Position numbers and translations under genes: made by a program. This document shows positions 1-8,895 of a DNA stretch of 64,000 nt, piece by piece. The stretch is from Mixta gaviniae (GTDB lineage Bacteria; Pseudomonadota; Gammaproteobacteria; Enterobacterales; Enterobacteriaceae), in assembly GCF_002953195.1 (NCBI RefSeq), contig NZ_CP026377.1:1426001-1490000 (forward strand), in the 5' to 3' direction. The notes under the pieces are model-generated. The model did no database searches and was not told the DNA's origin. It saw only the letters and a list, made by a program, of their open reading frames with translations. Positions within the stretch are counted from its first letter, which is position 1; each line of letters begins with the position of its first letter.

Positions 1-145
1 CGCGTACTTTGTCACGTTTCAACTGATTGCGTTTGTTGATACGGAGTTGTTCATCACGCGACAGCGGACTGGTTTTCGGGCGTCCCGGGCGACGTTCATC
101 TGCGAACAGATCGAGCGTGGTCCGGTCCGTGTGTTCTTTTGCCAT
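1..145 (-). CDS. ybfE: YbfE, LexA-regulated small protein (N-terminal part)
   Basis: Only the first 48 codons are inside the window; the gene runs off the left edge. The minus-strand frame starts at the ATG at 145 and begins MAKEHTDRTTLDLF, continuing into an RRPGRPKT segment, which matches E. coli YbfE almost residue for residue. Gene order also agrees, since ybfE precedes ybfF and seqA in E. coli. The family is annotated as LexA-regulated with a short DNA-binding-like fold and no established biochemical function. No LexA box was identified in the 156 bases upstream. Confidence 0.88.
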   Translation of the reverse strand, partial: MAKEHTDRTTLDLFADERRPGRPKTSPLSRDEQLRINKRNQLKRDKVR

Positions 146-301
146 AGAATCGTGATACTGAATGGGCTGCGCGTGCGCGCCGCGCATGGTGACGTTTTGG
201 GCCGGTTTGCCGCCGTTTCAGCAGCGGCAAAATTTTAGCGCGCCATCATACCCTGTGGAAAGAGGGAGGACAATCTTTGTCGGCCGGTTAACGCATTGCT
301 T

Positions 302-1066
302 TTACAGCGCTAAAAAGCGGCGTACCGCGCGCAACACCGCATCGGGCTTTTCGGCATGCACCCAGTGTCCGGCACCGGCGATGACGTGCGCGCGCGCCTG
401 CGGAAACTGCGCCAGCAGCGCATTGCGATGAATATCATCAAGATAGGGCGAAAGCTCGCCGCGGATAAACAGCGCCGGGCCGGGCCACGACGGCACCGTT
501 TCCCAGCCGGAGATGCTGGCGTAGTTATCCCACAGGGCAGGGACGTTGAAGCGCCATTCGCCGTCATGAAACGATTTCAGTAAAAACTGAATCACCCCTT
601 CCTCGGTGATAGACGCGCGCATCACCTCGGCCGCCGCGGCGCGCTGCGTCACACCTGCCTTCGTCACCGCGTTGACGGCGGCGAAAATCGTGTCGTGACG
701 GCGAGTCTGATAATCGACCGGGGCGATATCGATCAGCACCAGCTGTGCGAGGCGTTCGGGCGCCAGCGCCGTCATGGTCATGGCGATTTTGCCGCCCATC
801 GAGTGGCCGATGACCGTCGCCTTATCGATGCCGTGGCGATCGAGCGTCTCCAGCATATCCTGCGCCATTGCCCGGTAGCTCATCTCGTCGCTACGCGGCG
901 ACAGCCCGTGATTGCGGACATCAACCTGAATCAGCGGCCGATCCGCTTTTAAGCCGCGCGCCAGCACGCCCAGATTATCCAGGCTGCCGAACAGGCCGTG
1001 AATCAACAGTACAGGGGTAGCGTCCGCATCGGACTGCTCAGTTTGCAGGCGAGTATTCAAATTCAT
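302..1066 (-). CDS. ybfF: YbfF alpha/beta-hydrolase esterase
   Basis: A 254-residue alpha/beta hydrolase. The nucleophile elbow GHSMGG puts the catalytic serine at residue 89, LLIHGLFG near residue 20 supplies the oxyanion-hole segment, and GAGHWVHAEKP near the C-terminus supplies the catalytic histidine. In E. coli, YbfF is a small acyl-ester/thioesterase; the physiological substrate is not settled. It is divergent from seqA across a 254-bp gap and followed by ybfE, as in E. coli. No signal peptide is present, so it is cytoplasmic. Confidence 0.93.
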   Translation of the reverse strand: MNLNTRLQTEQSDADATPVLLIHGLFGSLDNLGVLARGLKADRPLIQVDVRNHGLSPRSDEMSYRAMAQDMLETLDRHGIDKATVIGHSMGGKIAMTMTALAPERLAQLVLIDIAPVDYQTRRHDTIFAAVNAVTKAGVTQRAAAAEVMRASITEEGVIQFLLKSFHDGEWRFNVPALWDNYASISGWETVPSWPGPALFIRGELSPYLDDIHRNALLAQFPQARAHVIAGAGHWVHAEKPDAVLRAVRRFLAL

Positions 1067-1320
1067 GGCAAAGTTCTTACAGTTGAAAGGAAAGCTTAGG
1101 TTATCATGGTTTTCACTCTCCCTGCCGGTCAGTCAGTGGTTGTTCGCCGGGTTGCTTTGCGGCATATTCTGACTTTTGCCTGCAAGCGCCAACGTCGCTA
1201 CCGACCCGCAGGATTTAACTTTATAATCCTTATGTTAGAACGTCGGCACCGGCCGCCTCGCTTTTCAGCGATCGCCCGCCGCGCCGGCTTCTGCCACAAG
1301 CAATTACCGTACGGATGAAG

Positions 1321-1893
1321 ATGAAAACGATTGAAGTCGACGAAGAGCTATACCGCTACATTGCCAGCCACACGCAGCATATCGGTGAAAGCGCCTCGGA
1401 TATTTTACGGCGTATGCTGAAATTTACCGCCGGTCAGCGCGCTCCGGCAGCGACGGCTGTCGTTCCGACCGCCGCCCCGGCTCCAGCAATGGTTGCCAGC
1501 GTTCCTCAGGAAAATGAAGCGAGCAAACCGGCTCCCCGTCCACACGATCGGGTGCGCGCCGTGCGCGAGCTGCTACTCTCTGATGAGTACGCCGAGCAGA
1601 AAAAAGCGGTGAACCGCTTTATGCTGATTTTGTCGACGCTCTATGGTCTTGATCCCGACGCGTTTGCTGAGGCCACTGCTTCGCTGCAGGGACGCACCCG
1701 CGTTTACTTTGCCGGCGACGAACACACACTGTTGCAGCATGGCACCCATACCAAGCCGAAGCACGTGCCCGGCACGCCGTATTGGGTGATCACCAACACT
1801 AACACAGGTCGCAAATGCAGCATGGTGGAACACATCATGCTGGCAATGCAGTTCCCGCAGGAACTGACTGATAAGGTTTGCGGCACCATTTAA
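1321..1893 (+). CDS. seqA: SeqA, negative modulator of replication initiation
   Basis: SeqA binds hemimethylated GATC sites, sequesters oriC and organises newly replicated DNA. The 190-residue product starts MKTIEVDEELY, as in E. coli SeqA. The N-terminal oligomerisation part (about 1-35) is joined by an Ala/Pro-rich linker (about 40-80) to the DNA-binding domain, which carries the conserved TKPKHVPGTPYWVITNTNTG stretch. An in-frame ATG lies six bases upstream at 1315, but 1321 was chosen because it matches family length and has GGA at 1313-1315 as a ribosome site. A good -10 hexamer, TATAAT, lies at 1222-1227. It is co-oriented with pgm after a 24-bp gap, the conserved seqA-pgm operon. Confidence 0.95.
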   Translation: MKTIEVDEELYRYIASHTQHIGESASDILRRMLKFTAGQRAPAATAVVPTAAPAPAMVASVPQENEASKPAPRPHDRVRAVRELLLSDEYAEQKKAVNRFMLILSTLYGLDPDAFAEATASLQGRTRVYFAGDEHTLLQHGTHTKPKHVPGTPYWVITNTNTGRKCSMVEHIMLAMQFPQELTDKVCGTI

Positions 1894-1917
1894 CTGAAGC
1901 GTCAGGGAGAAGCGCCA

Positions 1918-3558
1918 ATGGCCAATCACCCCCGTGCCGGGCAGCCTGCCCAGCAGAGCGATTTGATTAACGTTGCACAATTAACATCTCAGTATTACGT
2001 TCTGCAGCCAGAAAAAGGCAATGCGGAACACGCGGTGAAATTTGGCACCTCAGGCCATCGCGGCAGCGCCGCGCGTCGCAGTTTCAATGAAACTCACATT
2101 CTGGCGATCGCCCAGGCGATCGCGGAAGAGCGCAAGAAAAACGGCATTACCGGGCCGTGCTACGTCGGCAAAGATACCCATGCGCTGTCAGAGCCGGCGA
2201 TTCTCTCGGTGCTGGAAGTGCTGGCGGCCAATGGCGTCGATGTGATTGTGCAGCAGGATAACGGCTACACGCCGACGCCGGCGATCTCCAACGCAATCCT
2301 TGAACACAATAAAGCGGGCGGCGCACAGGCTGACGGCATCGTGATCACGCCGTCCCACAACCCGCCGGAAGATGGCGGCATCAAATACAATCCGCCTAAC
2401 GGCGGCCCGGCCGACACCAACGTCACGAAAGTGGTGGAAGATCGCGCCAACCAGCTGATCCAGGGCGACCTGAAAGAGGTGAAACGCCTGCCGATCGATC
2501 AGGCGTGGAGCAGTGGCCGTATCCAGGAAAAAGATCTGATCCAGCCATATGTGGAAGGGCTGGCGCAGGTGGTGGATATGGACGCCATCAAAAAAGCGGG
2601 CCTGAAAATCGGCGTTGATCCGCTTGGCGGTTCCGGCATGGAGTACTGGAAGCGCATCGCTGAACATTATCAGCTTGATCTGACCATCGTTAACGACGCT
2701 ATCGACCAGACTTTCCGCTTTATGCATCTGGATAAAGATGGCGTGGTGCGTATGGACTGCTCGTCCGAATGCGCGATGGCGGGCCTGCTGGCGCTGCGCG
2801 ACAAGTTCGATCTGGCATTCGGCAACGACCCTGACTACGACCGTCACGGCATCGTCACGCCGGCGGGCCTGATGAATCCAAACCACTATCTGGCGGTGGC
2901 GATCAACTACCTGTTCCAGCATCGTCCACAGTGGGGCGATGAGGTCGCCGTCGGCAAAACGCTGGTTTCCAGCGCAATGATCGACCGCGTGGTTAACGAC
3001 ATCGGCCGTAAGCTGGTGGAAGTGCCGGTCGGCTTTAAGTGGTTCGTTGACGGCCTGTTCGACGGCAGCTTCGGCTTTGGCGGCGAAGAGAGCGCCGGTG
3101 CCTCTTTCCTGCGCTTCGACGGCACGCCGTGGTCAACCGATAAAGACGGCATTATCCTTTGCCTGCTGGCGGCGGAAATCACCGCGGTCACCGGCAAGAA
3201 CCCGCAGCAGCACTACGACGAGCTGGCCCAGCGCTTCGGCGCGCCGAGCTACAACCGTCTGCAGGCTTCCGCAACGTCCGCGCAGAAGGCGGCGCTTTCT
3301 AAACTGTCGCCAGAGATGGTCAGCGCCGACACCCTGGCGGGCGATCCGATTACCGCACGCCTGACCAGCGCGCCGGGCAACGGTGCCGCGATCGGCGGCC
3401 TGAAAGTGATGACCGATAACGGCTGGTTCGCCGCGCGTCCGTCAGGCACTGAAGACGCCTATAAAATCTACTGTGAAAGCTTCCTCGGCGCGGAACATCG
3501 CGAAAAAATCGAGAAAGAAGCGGTAGAGATCGTCAGCGCGGTGTTGAAAAACGCCTGA
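1918..3558 (+). CDS. pgm: Phosphoglucomutase
   Basis: Interconverts glucose-1-phosphate and glucose-6-phosphate, linking glycolysis to UDP-glucose, trehalose and galactose metabolism. The 546-residue length equals E. coli Pgm. The phosphoserine loop [12 protein letters not shown], the metal loop [10 protein letters not shown], the sugar-binding [11 protein letters not shown] and the phosphate-binding [12 protein letters not shown] follow the four-domain order of the alpha-D-phosphohexomutase family. It is the second gene after seqA and ends at a strong bidirectional terminator shared with kdpE. Confidence 0.98.
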   Translation: MANHPRAGQPAQQSDLINVAQLTSQYYVLQPEKGNAEHAVKFGTSGHRGSAARRSFNETHILAIAQAIAEERKKNGITGPCYVGKDTHALSEPAILSVLEVLAANGVDVIVQQDNGYTPTPAISNAILEHNKAGGAQADGIVITPSHNPPEDGGIKYNPPNGGPADTNVTKVVEDRANQLIQGDLKEVKRLPIDQAWSSGRIQEKDLIQPYVEGLAQVVDMDAIKKAGLKIGVDPLGGSGMEYWKRIAEHYQLDLTIVNDAIDQTFRFMHLDKDGVVRMDCSSECAMAGLLALRDKFDLAFGNDPDYDRHGIVTPAGLMNPNHYLAVAINYLFQHRPQWGDEVAVGKTLVSSAMIDRVVNDIGRKLVEVPVGFKWFVDGLFDGSFGFGGEESAGASFLRFDGTPWSTDKDGIILCLLAAEITAVTGKNPQQHYDELAQRFGAPSYNRLQASATSAQKAALSKLSPEMVSADTLAGDPITARLTSAPGNGAAIGGLKVMTDNGWFAARPSGTEDAYKIYCESFLGAEHREKIEKEAVEIVSAVLKNA

Positions 3559-3577
3559 GGCTGAAAGGGTAAAAAAA

Positions 3578-3601
3578 GGCGCTGACCAGTCAGCGCCTTT
3601 T
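3578..3601. terminator. Bidirectional terminator between pgm and kdpE
   Basis: Inverted repeat ggcgctga/tcagcgcc (3578-3585 and 3590-3597) around a four-base loop. It is preceded by a run of A and followed by a run of T, so it can end both pgm on the plus strand and the convergent kdpE on the minus strand. Confidence 0.9.
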
Positions 3602-3620
3602 TTATTGCCTGCGCGGCGGC

Positions 3621-4298
3621 TCAGGGCATAAAGCGATAGCCGATGCCGGTTTCGGTCAGCAGGTGCGCGGGACGGGCGGGATCCTGCTCCAGCTTTTGCC
3701 GCAGATGGCCCATATAAATACGCAGGTAGTGGCTATGCTCAACGGCGTTAGGTCCCCAGACGTGGTTCAGCAGCTGGCGCTGGGTCAGCACCTTGCCGGG
3801 GTTATTCAGCAGCAGTGCCAGCAGGCGAAACTCGGTCGGCGTCAGGTGAACCGTTGCGCCGTCGCGCAGGATATGGTGCGCCGCGAGGTCGACCTGTACC
3901 TGGCCGAACTGAACTGCGCTATTTGGCGTCTGCTGGCCGGCCTGACGACGTAGCGCCACCCGTACGCGCGCCAGCAGCTCCCCCACGCCGAACGGCTTGG
4001 TGAGAAAGTCATCGGCGCCGGCATCCAGCGCCGCGATCTTATCCTGCTCATCGCTGCGTGCGGAAAGCACAATGACCGGGATATTGCTCCACTGGCGCAG
4101 CTCGCGGATAAAGTCGAGACCGTCGCCGTCAGGCAGGCCGAGATCGAGGATCGCCAGGTCAGGCTTGCGCGTCGCAGCTTCAATCAGACCGCGCTGCAGG
4201 GTATCGCTGTCGTAAACGCGCAGCGCCTCGCTTTCCAGCGCTACGCGCAGAAAACGGCGGATCTCTTTTTCATCTTCAACAATCAGTACGCTGGTCAA
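3621..4298 (-). CDS. kdpE: KdpE response regulator, orphan (no kdpD adjacent)
   Basis: OmpR/PhoB-type response regulator that normally activates kdpFABC, the high-affinity potassium ATPase, under control of the kinase KdpD. The receiver domain (1-120) has the acidic pair E8/D9, phospho-acceptor D52 in LDLGLPDGDG, and the conserved lysine in TKPFG. The C-terminal winged helix carries HLTPTEFRLLALLLNN and ends with TGIGYRFMP. The start is a TTG at 4298 with GGAG upstream, which gives 225 residues, the E. coli length; the frame stays open farther upstream but that part has no family similarity. In E. coli kdpFABCD sits between kdpE and ybfA; here kdpE faces ybfA directly across 266 bp. Confidence 0.93.
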   Translation of the reverse strand: MTSVLIVEDEKEIRRFLRVALESEALRVYDSDTLQRGLIEAATRKPDLAILDLGLPDGDGLDFIRELRQWSNIPVIVLSARSDEQDKIAALDAGADDFLTKPFGVGELLARVRVALRRQAGQQTPNSAVQFGQVQVDLAAHHILRDGATVHLTPTEFRLLALLLNNPGKVLTQRQLLNHVWGPNAVEHSHYLRIYMGHLRQKLEQDPARPAHLLTETGIGYRFMP

Positions 4299-4564
4299 AG
4301 CAGTGACTCTCCATCGCCACGTCAATATGACGAAAACAGCACTGTAACAAAACCCGCTGCGCTTTGCGTCTGATTCCGTACGGAGCTGAATAAACATAAA
4401 TGCTATTTAGCGTTAACATATTTGTAACTCAATTACGTTATTTCGGGTGAGCTGCGCTTTTTTTCTGCAATTTAGTGGTCGGATGAGTAGTAAAATTACA
4501 CAATCAGGCTTATCATTCTTTCTTAACGAACGTTGCTGTTCATTCCTTTCAGGAGGCGTAGGTT

Positions 4565-4765
4565 ATGTACTCTGTTTATTCCCTGCCTAAAATTATCCTG
4601 CGCCGTACGGCGGTGCTGCTGATCGGCGTGCTGGCGCTGCCGGTCATGCTATTCCGTCGCGACCGGGCGCGTTTTTACAGCTACCTGCACCGTATCTGGA
4701 GCAAGACCAGCAGCAAGCCGGTCTGGCTGGCGCAGGCGGAAGCAGCAGGCGGCGACTTTTACTGA
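4565..4765 (+). CDS. ybfA: YbfA, small DUF2517 protein
   Basis: A 66-residue protein matching E. coli YbfA, especially in [12 protein letters not shown] and in the C-terminus ending GDFY. One hydrophobic segment (about residues 13-29) suggests a single membrane span with a basic region after it. Function is unknown. An AGGAGG ribosome site lies ahead of the ATG. It is divergent from kdpE and has its own terminator, so it is a monocistronic unit. Confidence 0.9.
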   Translation: MYSVYSLPKIILRRTAVLLIGVLALPVMLFRRDRARFYSYLHRIWSKTSSKPVWLAQAEAAGGDFY

Positions 4766-4800
4766 TTGTCAGCCGTTTCACCAGCGAGCGTAATGCCATC

Positions 4801-4827
4801 ATCCCACCTTATGGTGGGATTTTTTTT
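4801..4827 (+). terminator. Rho-independent terminator after ybfA
   Basis: Stem atcccacc/ggtgggat (4801-4808 and 4813-4820) with loop ttat, followed by at least seven T. It ends ybfA transcription. Confidence 0.9.
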
Positions 4828-4879
4828 GCGCAGGCGCCCAGCCCGGCTGGATTTTAAGTGCGTCCCGCGTCGGCTTCAG

Positions 4880-4920
4880 CTACACTTAAACTTATACAAG
4901 CTTTGAGAGGTTGTACAAGT
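4880..4920 (+). promoter_or_regulatory. Repeated TACA motifs upstream of ybgA-phrB
   Basis: Three related elements occur in 40 bases ahead of ybgA: TACACTT at 4881-4887, TATACAA at 4893-4899 and TGTACAA at 4912-4918. TRTACA repeats with about one-turn-plus spacing resemble boxes described for light-responsive MerR-family regulators (LitR/CarH type) upstream of photolyase genes. Here the last two are separated by 13 bases. TATACA could equally be a sigma-70 -10 element. No MerR gene is in the window, so the regulator is unknown. Confidence 0.35.
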
Positions 4921-5874
4921 ATGAGCGAGAAAATACCGGTAGGGATCAGCGCCTGTTTGCTGGGAGACAGCGTCCGTTTCGATGGCGGCCATAAACGTTT
5001 GGCTTTCGCTACAGAGGAACTCGCTCCCTATGTCCGCTATGAGCCGATCTGCCCGGAAATGGCGATCGGCCTGCCGACGCCGCGCCCGGCGCTGCGCCTG
5101 GTGAAAAAAGAGGACGAGGTCGCTCTCTGCTTCAGTAAGACCGGCGGCGAAGAGATCACCTCGCAGATGCACGATTTCGCCGTGCAAAAAGTTGCCGGGC
5201 TGCATCACCTCTGCGGCTATATTCTCTGCGCTAAATCTCCCAGCTGCGGCATGGAGCGGGTGCGTATTTATGAACCTGACAGCAACAACAACCGTAAAGA
5301 GGGCATCGGCATCTTCGCCCAGGCGCTGCAGCGTGAAATGCCCTGGCTGCCGATGGAAGAGGATGGCCGCCTGCATGATGACGTGCTGCGGGAAAACTTC
5401 GTCAGCCGCGTCTACGCGCTGCATGAGTTCAACCAGCTCTGGAAGGAAGGGCTGACGGCGCATGGCCTGATGGCCTTCCATACCCGTTATAAGCTGCTGC
5501 TGCTTGCTCATTCGCAGCAGGAGTATCGCAAACTTGGGCCCTTTGTCGCCGCGATGCACACTTTTGACTCGCTGGAGGCGTACGCAACGGAATACCGTAG
5601 CCGCCTGATGCAGCTGATGTCACACCGTGCCTCGCGTAAAAACCACACCAATGTTTTGATGCACGTTCAGGGTTATTTCCGCCGTCAGCTCTCGTCGGCG
5701 CAGCGTCAGGAACTGGCGTCGCTGATCGATCGCTATCGCCAGGGAGTACAGCCGCTGCTGGCGCCAATTACCCTGCTTAAGCACTACATGAAAGAGTATC
5801 CGCACGAATGGCTGTCCCAGCAGCGCTACTTCGAACCCTACCCTGAAGCGCTGCGCTTACGCTACGGTCGTTGA
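4921..5874 (+). CDS. ybgA: YbgA, DUF523-DUF1722 two-domain protein
   Basis: A 317-residue protein. Residues about 1-150 form a DUF523 domain with conserved cysteines (ISACLLG near the start, CPE, and KSPSCG in the middle). Residues about 180-310 form the DUF1722 (YbgA) domain with YKLLLLAHSQQEYRKLGP. E. coli YbgA is only the C-terminal half (about 169 residues), so this is the long form found in many other bacteria. Start 4921 was chosen for the good match MSEKIPVGISACLLG; an ATG-less upstream extension also stays open. Function is unknown; family members sit beside photolyase genes, as here (17 bp before phrB), which suggests a light- or DNA-repair-linked role. Confidence 0.85.
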   Translation: MSEKIPVGISACLLGDSVRFDGGHKRLAFATEELAPYVRYEPICPEMAIGLPTPRPALRLVKKEDEVALCFSKTGGEEITSQMHDFAVQKVAGLHHLCGYILCAKSPSCGMERVRIYEPDSNNNRKEGIGIFAQALQREMPWLPMEEDGRLHDDVLRENFVSRVYALHEFNQLWKEGLTAHGLMAFHTRYKLLLLAHSQQEYRKLGPFVAAMHTFDSLEAYATEYRSRLMQLMSHRASRKNHTNVLMHVQGYFRRQLSSAQRQELASLIDRYRQGVQPLLAPITLLKHYMKEYPHEWLSQQRYFEPYPEALRLRYGR

Positions 5875-5890
5875 GATAACAGGAGGTAAC

Positions 5891-7348
5891 ATGGCCACCC
5901 ATCTGGTCTGGCTGCGCAATGATCTGCGCCTCAATGACAATAGCGCCCTCTGGGCCGCCTGCCGCCGCCGCGAGGATCGCGTTCTCGCGCTGTTTATCGC
6001 CACACCGCAGCAGTGGCGTCAGCACGATATGGCGCCGCGTCAGGCGGAATATATCTGGCGCAGCCTGCAGCTGCTGCAGCAAGGGTTGGCGGAGAAGGGC
6101 ATCGCGCTGCACTATCACCAGTGCGACGATTTCAGCGCCGCGGTCAGCTATCTGCAGCAGTTTTGCCGTGAACGCCATGTCGATGCGCTGTTCTACAACT
6201 ATCAGTATGAATTCAACGAGCGGGAACGGGATGCGGCGGTCGAACGTCTGCTACCGCAGCAGGGCGTGACGGTGCAGGGGTTCGACGACAGCGTGCTGCT
6301 GCCGCCGGGCAGTGTGCGCACCGGCGAGGGTAAAATGTATAAGGTGTTTACGCCGTTCAGCAAAGCGTGCCTGAAGCGCCTGCGCGGCGATTTGCCGCCC
6401 TGTCTGCCGGCGCCGGAAGCGCGCGCCCACGTCACCGCTGACCAACCTGCGCCGCTGGCCCCTTTTGATTATCCGCGTCAGTCGATTGACGAGCAGCGTT
6501 TTACGCCTGGCGAAGCCGCTGCGCTGCAGCGCCTGCGCGCGTTTTGCCGCCAGCGGGTGGCGGATTACCCTGCGCGGCGTGATTATCCGGCGGATGAGGC
6601 GACCAGCGGCCTTTCCGTTTGTCTGGCCGTCGGCACGCTTTCGCCGCGCCAGTGCCTGCATCGCCTGCTGCGCGAGCAGCCGCATGCGCTGGAGGAGGGG
6701 GCAGGCGGCGTCTGGCTCAACGAACTGATTTGGCGCGATTTCTATCGCCACCTGCTGGTGGCCTTCCCGGCGCTGTGTAAAAACCAGCCCTTTATGGCGT
6801 GGGCCAGACAGCTCGCCTGGCAGCAGCGCGCCGACCATTTCACCGCCTGGTGCGAAGGAAAAACCGGCTATCCGATTGTCGATGCTGCGATGCGCCAGAT
6901 GAACGCCACCGGCTGGATGCATAACCGCCTGCGGATGATCGCCGCCAGCTTTCTGGTGAAGGATCTCCAGATCGACTGGCGGCGCGGCGAACGCTATTTT
7001 ATGTCGGTGCTGATTGATGGCGACCTGGCGGCAAATAACGGCGGCTGGCAGTGGGCGGCGTCGACCGGCACCGACGCGGTGCCCTATTTTCGCATTTTCA
7101 ACCCCACCACGCAGGGCGCACGCTTCGACCCGCAGGGCACATTCATCCGCCGCTGGCTGCCGGAGCTGGCGGCGGTACCGGACAGTGATATTCACGATCC
7201 GCACGGCTGGGCGAAGAAAAATCGTCAACGGCTCGATTATCCGTCGCCGATCGTGGAACATAAGGCGGCGAGAGAACAAACCTTAGCGATTTTTGAAGCG
7301 GCGCGTAAAGCGTCGCCAGTGATCCCCCCGGAGCAGGTGAATGAATAA
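5891..7348 (+). CDS. phrB: Deoxyribodipyrimidine photolyase
   Basis: Light-driven FAD enzyme that splits cyclobutane pyrimidine dimers. The 485-residue protein has the N-terminal antenna-binding Rossmann domain starting HLVWLRNDLRLNDN. The C-terminal FAD domain carries WLNELIWRDFYRHLL, TGYPIVDAAMRQM, MHNRLRMIAASFLVKDL and GGWQWAASTGTDAVPYFRIF. An AGGAGG ribosome site precedes the ATG at 5891. It lies between ybgA and ybgI and overlaps ybgI by eight bases, so the three are probably one transcript. Confidence 0.96.
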   Translation: MATHLVWLRNDLRLNDNSALWAACRRREDRVLALFIATPQQWRQHDMAPRQAEYIWRSLQLLQQGLAEKGIALHYHQCDDFSAAVSYLQQFCRERHVDALFYNYQYEFNERERDAAVERLLPQQGVTVQGFDDSVLLPPGSVRTGEGKMYKVFTPFSKACLKRLRGDLPPCLPAPEARAHVTADQPAPLAPFDYPRQSIDEQRFTPGEAAALQRLRAFCRQRVADYPARRDYPADEATSGLSVCLAVGTLSPRQCLHRLLREQPHALEEGAGGVWLNELIWRDFYRHLLVAFPALCKNQPFMAWARQLAWQQRADHFTAWCEGKTGYPIVDAAMRQMNATGWMHNRLRMIAASFLVKDLQIDWRRGERYFMSVLIDGDLAANNGGWQWAASTGTDAVPYFRIFNPTTQGARFDPQGTFIRRWLPELAAVPDSDIHDPHGWAKKNRQRLDYPSPIVEHKAAREQTLAIFEAARKASPVIPPEQVNE

Positions 7349-8084
7349 TTTTGAACTGGAGCAGATCGTCAATCAGCAGCTGAACAGCGCCGCGTTTAGC
7401 GACTATGCGCCGAACGGTCTGCAGGTGGAAGGGCGCGAGCATGTCAAAAAGATCGTAACCGGCGTAACCGCCTGTCAGGCGCTGCTGGACGAGGCGGTAC
7501 GGCTGCAGGCGGATGCGATAATGGTACATCACGGCTACTTCTGGAAAAACGAAGCGCCGGCAATTAAAGGAATGAAGCGCCGTCGCCTGCGCACGCTGCT
7601 GGCGAATGACATCAACCTCTATGGCTGGCACCTGCCGCTGGATGCGCACCCGCAGCTGGGTAACAATGCGCAGCTGGCGCAGGCGTTCGGCATTGAGGTG
7701 CGCGGCGAAATCCAGCCGCTGGTGCCGTGGGGCGAATTGCAAACCCCGCTGAGCGGCGAGGCGCTGGCGGCGCGCATCGGCGAAACGCTGGGACGTCAGC
7801 CGCTGCACTGCGGCGATAACGCGCCGGCGCAGATCCGTCGTATCGCCTGGTGTAGCGGCGGCGGCCAGGGCTTTATCGACAGCGCGGCGGCGTTTGGCGT
7901 CGACGCCTTTATTACCGGCGAAGTGTCGGAGCAGACCATCCACAGCGCCCGCGAGAACGGGCTACACTTCTTCGCCGCCGGTCATCACGCCACCGAGCGC
8001 GGCGGCATTCGCGCGCTGGGCGAGTGGCTGGCGGCGCAGCATTCGCTGGATGTCACCTTTATTGATATCGACAATCCCGCCTGA
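7341..8084 (+). CDS. ybgI: YbgI, type 2 NIF3-family dinuclear metal protein
   Basis: A 247-residue Nif3-like protein. Metal ligands typical of the family are visible in the MVHHGYFWK motif near residue 60 and the FAAGHHATERGG motif near residue 215. E. coli YbgI is a hexameric toroid with two metals per subunit; a GTP cyclohydrolase-like or hydrolase role has been suggested but the in vivo function is not settled. Its ATG lies inside the end of phrB (eight-base overlap), implying translational coupling. Confidence 0.92.
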   Translation: MNNFELEQIVNQQLNSAAFSDYAPNGLQVEGREHVKKIVTGVTACQALLDEAVRLQADAIMVHHGYFWKNEAPAIKGMKRRRLRTLLANDINLYGWHLPLDAHPQLGNNAQLAQAFGIEVRGEIQPLVPWGELQTPLSGEALAARIGETLGRQPLHCGDNAPAQIRRIAWCSGGGQGFIDSAAAFGVDAFITGEVSEQTIHSARENGLHFFAAGHHATERGGIRALGEWLAAQHSLDVTFIDIDNPA

Positions 8085-8238
8085 TCGCCAGCTTTTCTGT
8101 TTTGCGGCGGGAGCCTTCCCGCCGTCATCTCTGCGTCACATCTCCATGCAAACCGGTTGACACTCCGTCAGCATCCCCGCATAACTACCTGTCCAGAATG
8201 AATAAGTCATAGCATTGCGTTATGTCAGGAGGTGAGTT

Positions 8239-8895
8239 TTGCAAAGGGCACGTTGTTACCTGTTGGGGGAACGCGCGGTCGTGCTTGAGCTGGAACCGCC
8301 CGTATCGCTGCAGAGCCAGCAGCGAATTTGGGGATTAACGCAGCGGCTGCGCGACTATCCGCAGGTGCTGGAAGCGATTCCCGGAATGAATAATCTTACG
8401 GTGGTGCTGCGCGATCCGCAGCATCAGGCGCTGGACGCCATTGAACGGCTGCAAACCTGGTGGGAGGAGAGCGAAGCCGCGATCCCCACATCGCGCGAGG
8501 TTGCGATCCCGGTAATCTATGGCGGCGAGGCCGGCCCCGATCTCGAGGTGGTCGCGCGGCACTGTCAGCTGACGCCGCAGCAGGTGGTGGCGGCCCATGC
8601 CGCCGTACTGTATGACGTCTATTTCATCGGCTTTCAGCCCGGCTTTCCTTATCTGGGCGGGCTGGACAGCCGCCTGCATACGCCGCGTCGCGGTGCGCCG
8701 CGCGTACAGGTGCCGGCGGGATCGGTCGGCATCGGCGGCAGCCAGACCGGCATCTATCCGCTCGCCTCGCCCGGCGGCTGGCAGCTGCTTGGCCGCACCA
8801 CGCTGCCGCTGTTCGATCCACATCAGCAGCCGCCGACGCTGCTGCGTCCGGGCGATCGCGTCCGCTTTGTGCCGCAGAAGGAGGGCATATGCTGA
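8239..8895 (+). CDS. pxpB: 5-oxoprolinase subunit PxpB
   Basis: PxpB with PxpC and PxpA forms the bacterial ATP-dependent 5-oxoprolinase, which opens pyroglutamate to glutamate. The 218-residue KipI-like protein contains [22 protein letters not shown] and [22 protein letters not shown]. Translation starts at a TTG at 8239 behind a strong AGGAGGTGAG site, giving [11 protein letters not shown], which aligns with the E. coli N-terminus. It is the first gene of a six-gene run and overlaps pxpC by seven bases. Confidence 0.95.
   Translation: MQRARCYLLGERAVVLELEPPVSLQSQQRIWGLTQRLRDYPQVLEAIPGMNNLTVVLRDPQHQALDAIERLQTWWEESEAAIPTSREVAIPVIYGGEAGPDLEVVARHCQLTPQQVVAAHAAVLYDVYFIGFQPGFPYLGGLDSRLHTPRRGAPRVQVPAGSVGIGGSQTGIYPLASPGGWQLLGRTTLPLFDPHQQPPTLLRPGDRVRFVPQKEGIC

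Noticed and set aside
4299..4564. kdpD remnant between kdpE and ybfA
   Set aside because: The upstream extension of the kdpE frame was compared with what I know of the KdpD C-terminus and shows no resemblance; the region looks like ordinary divergent promoter sequence.
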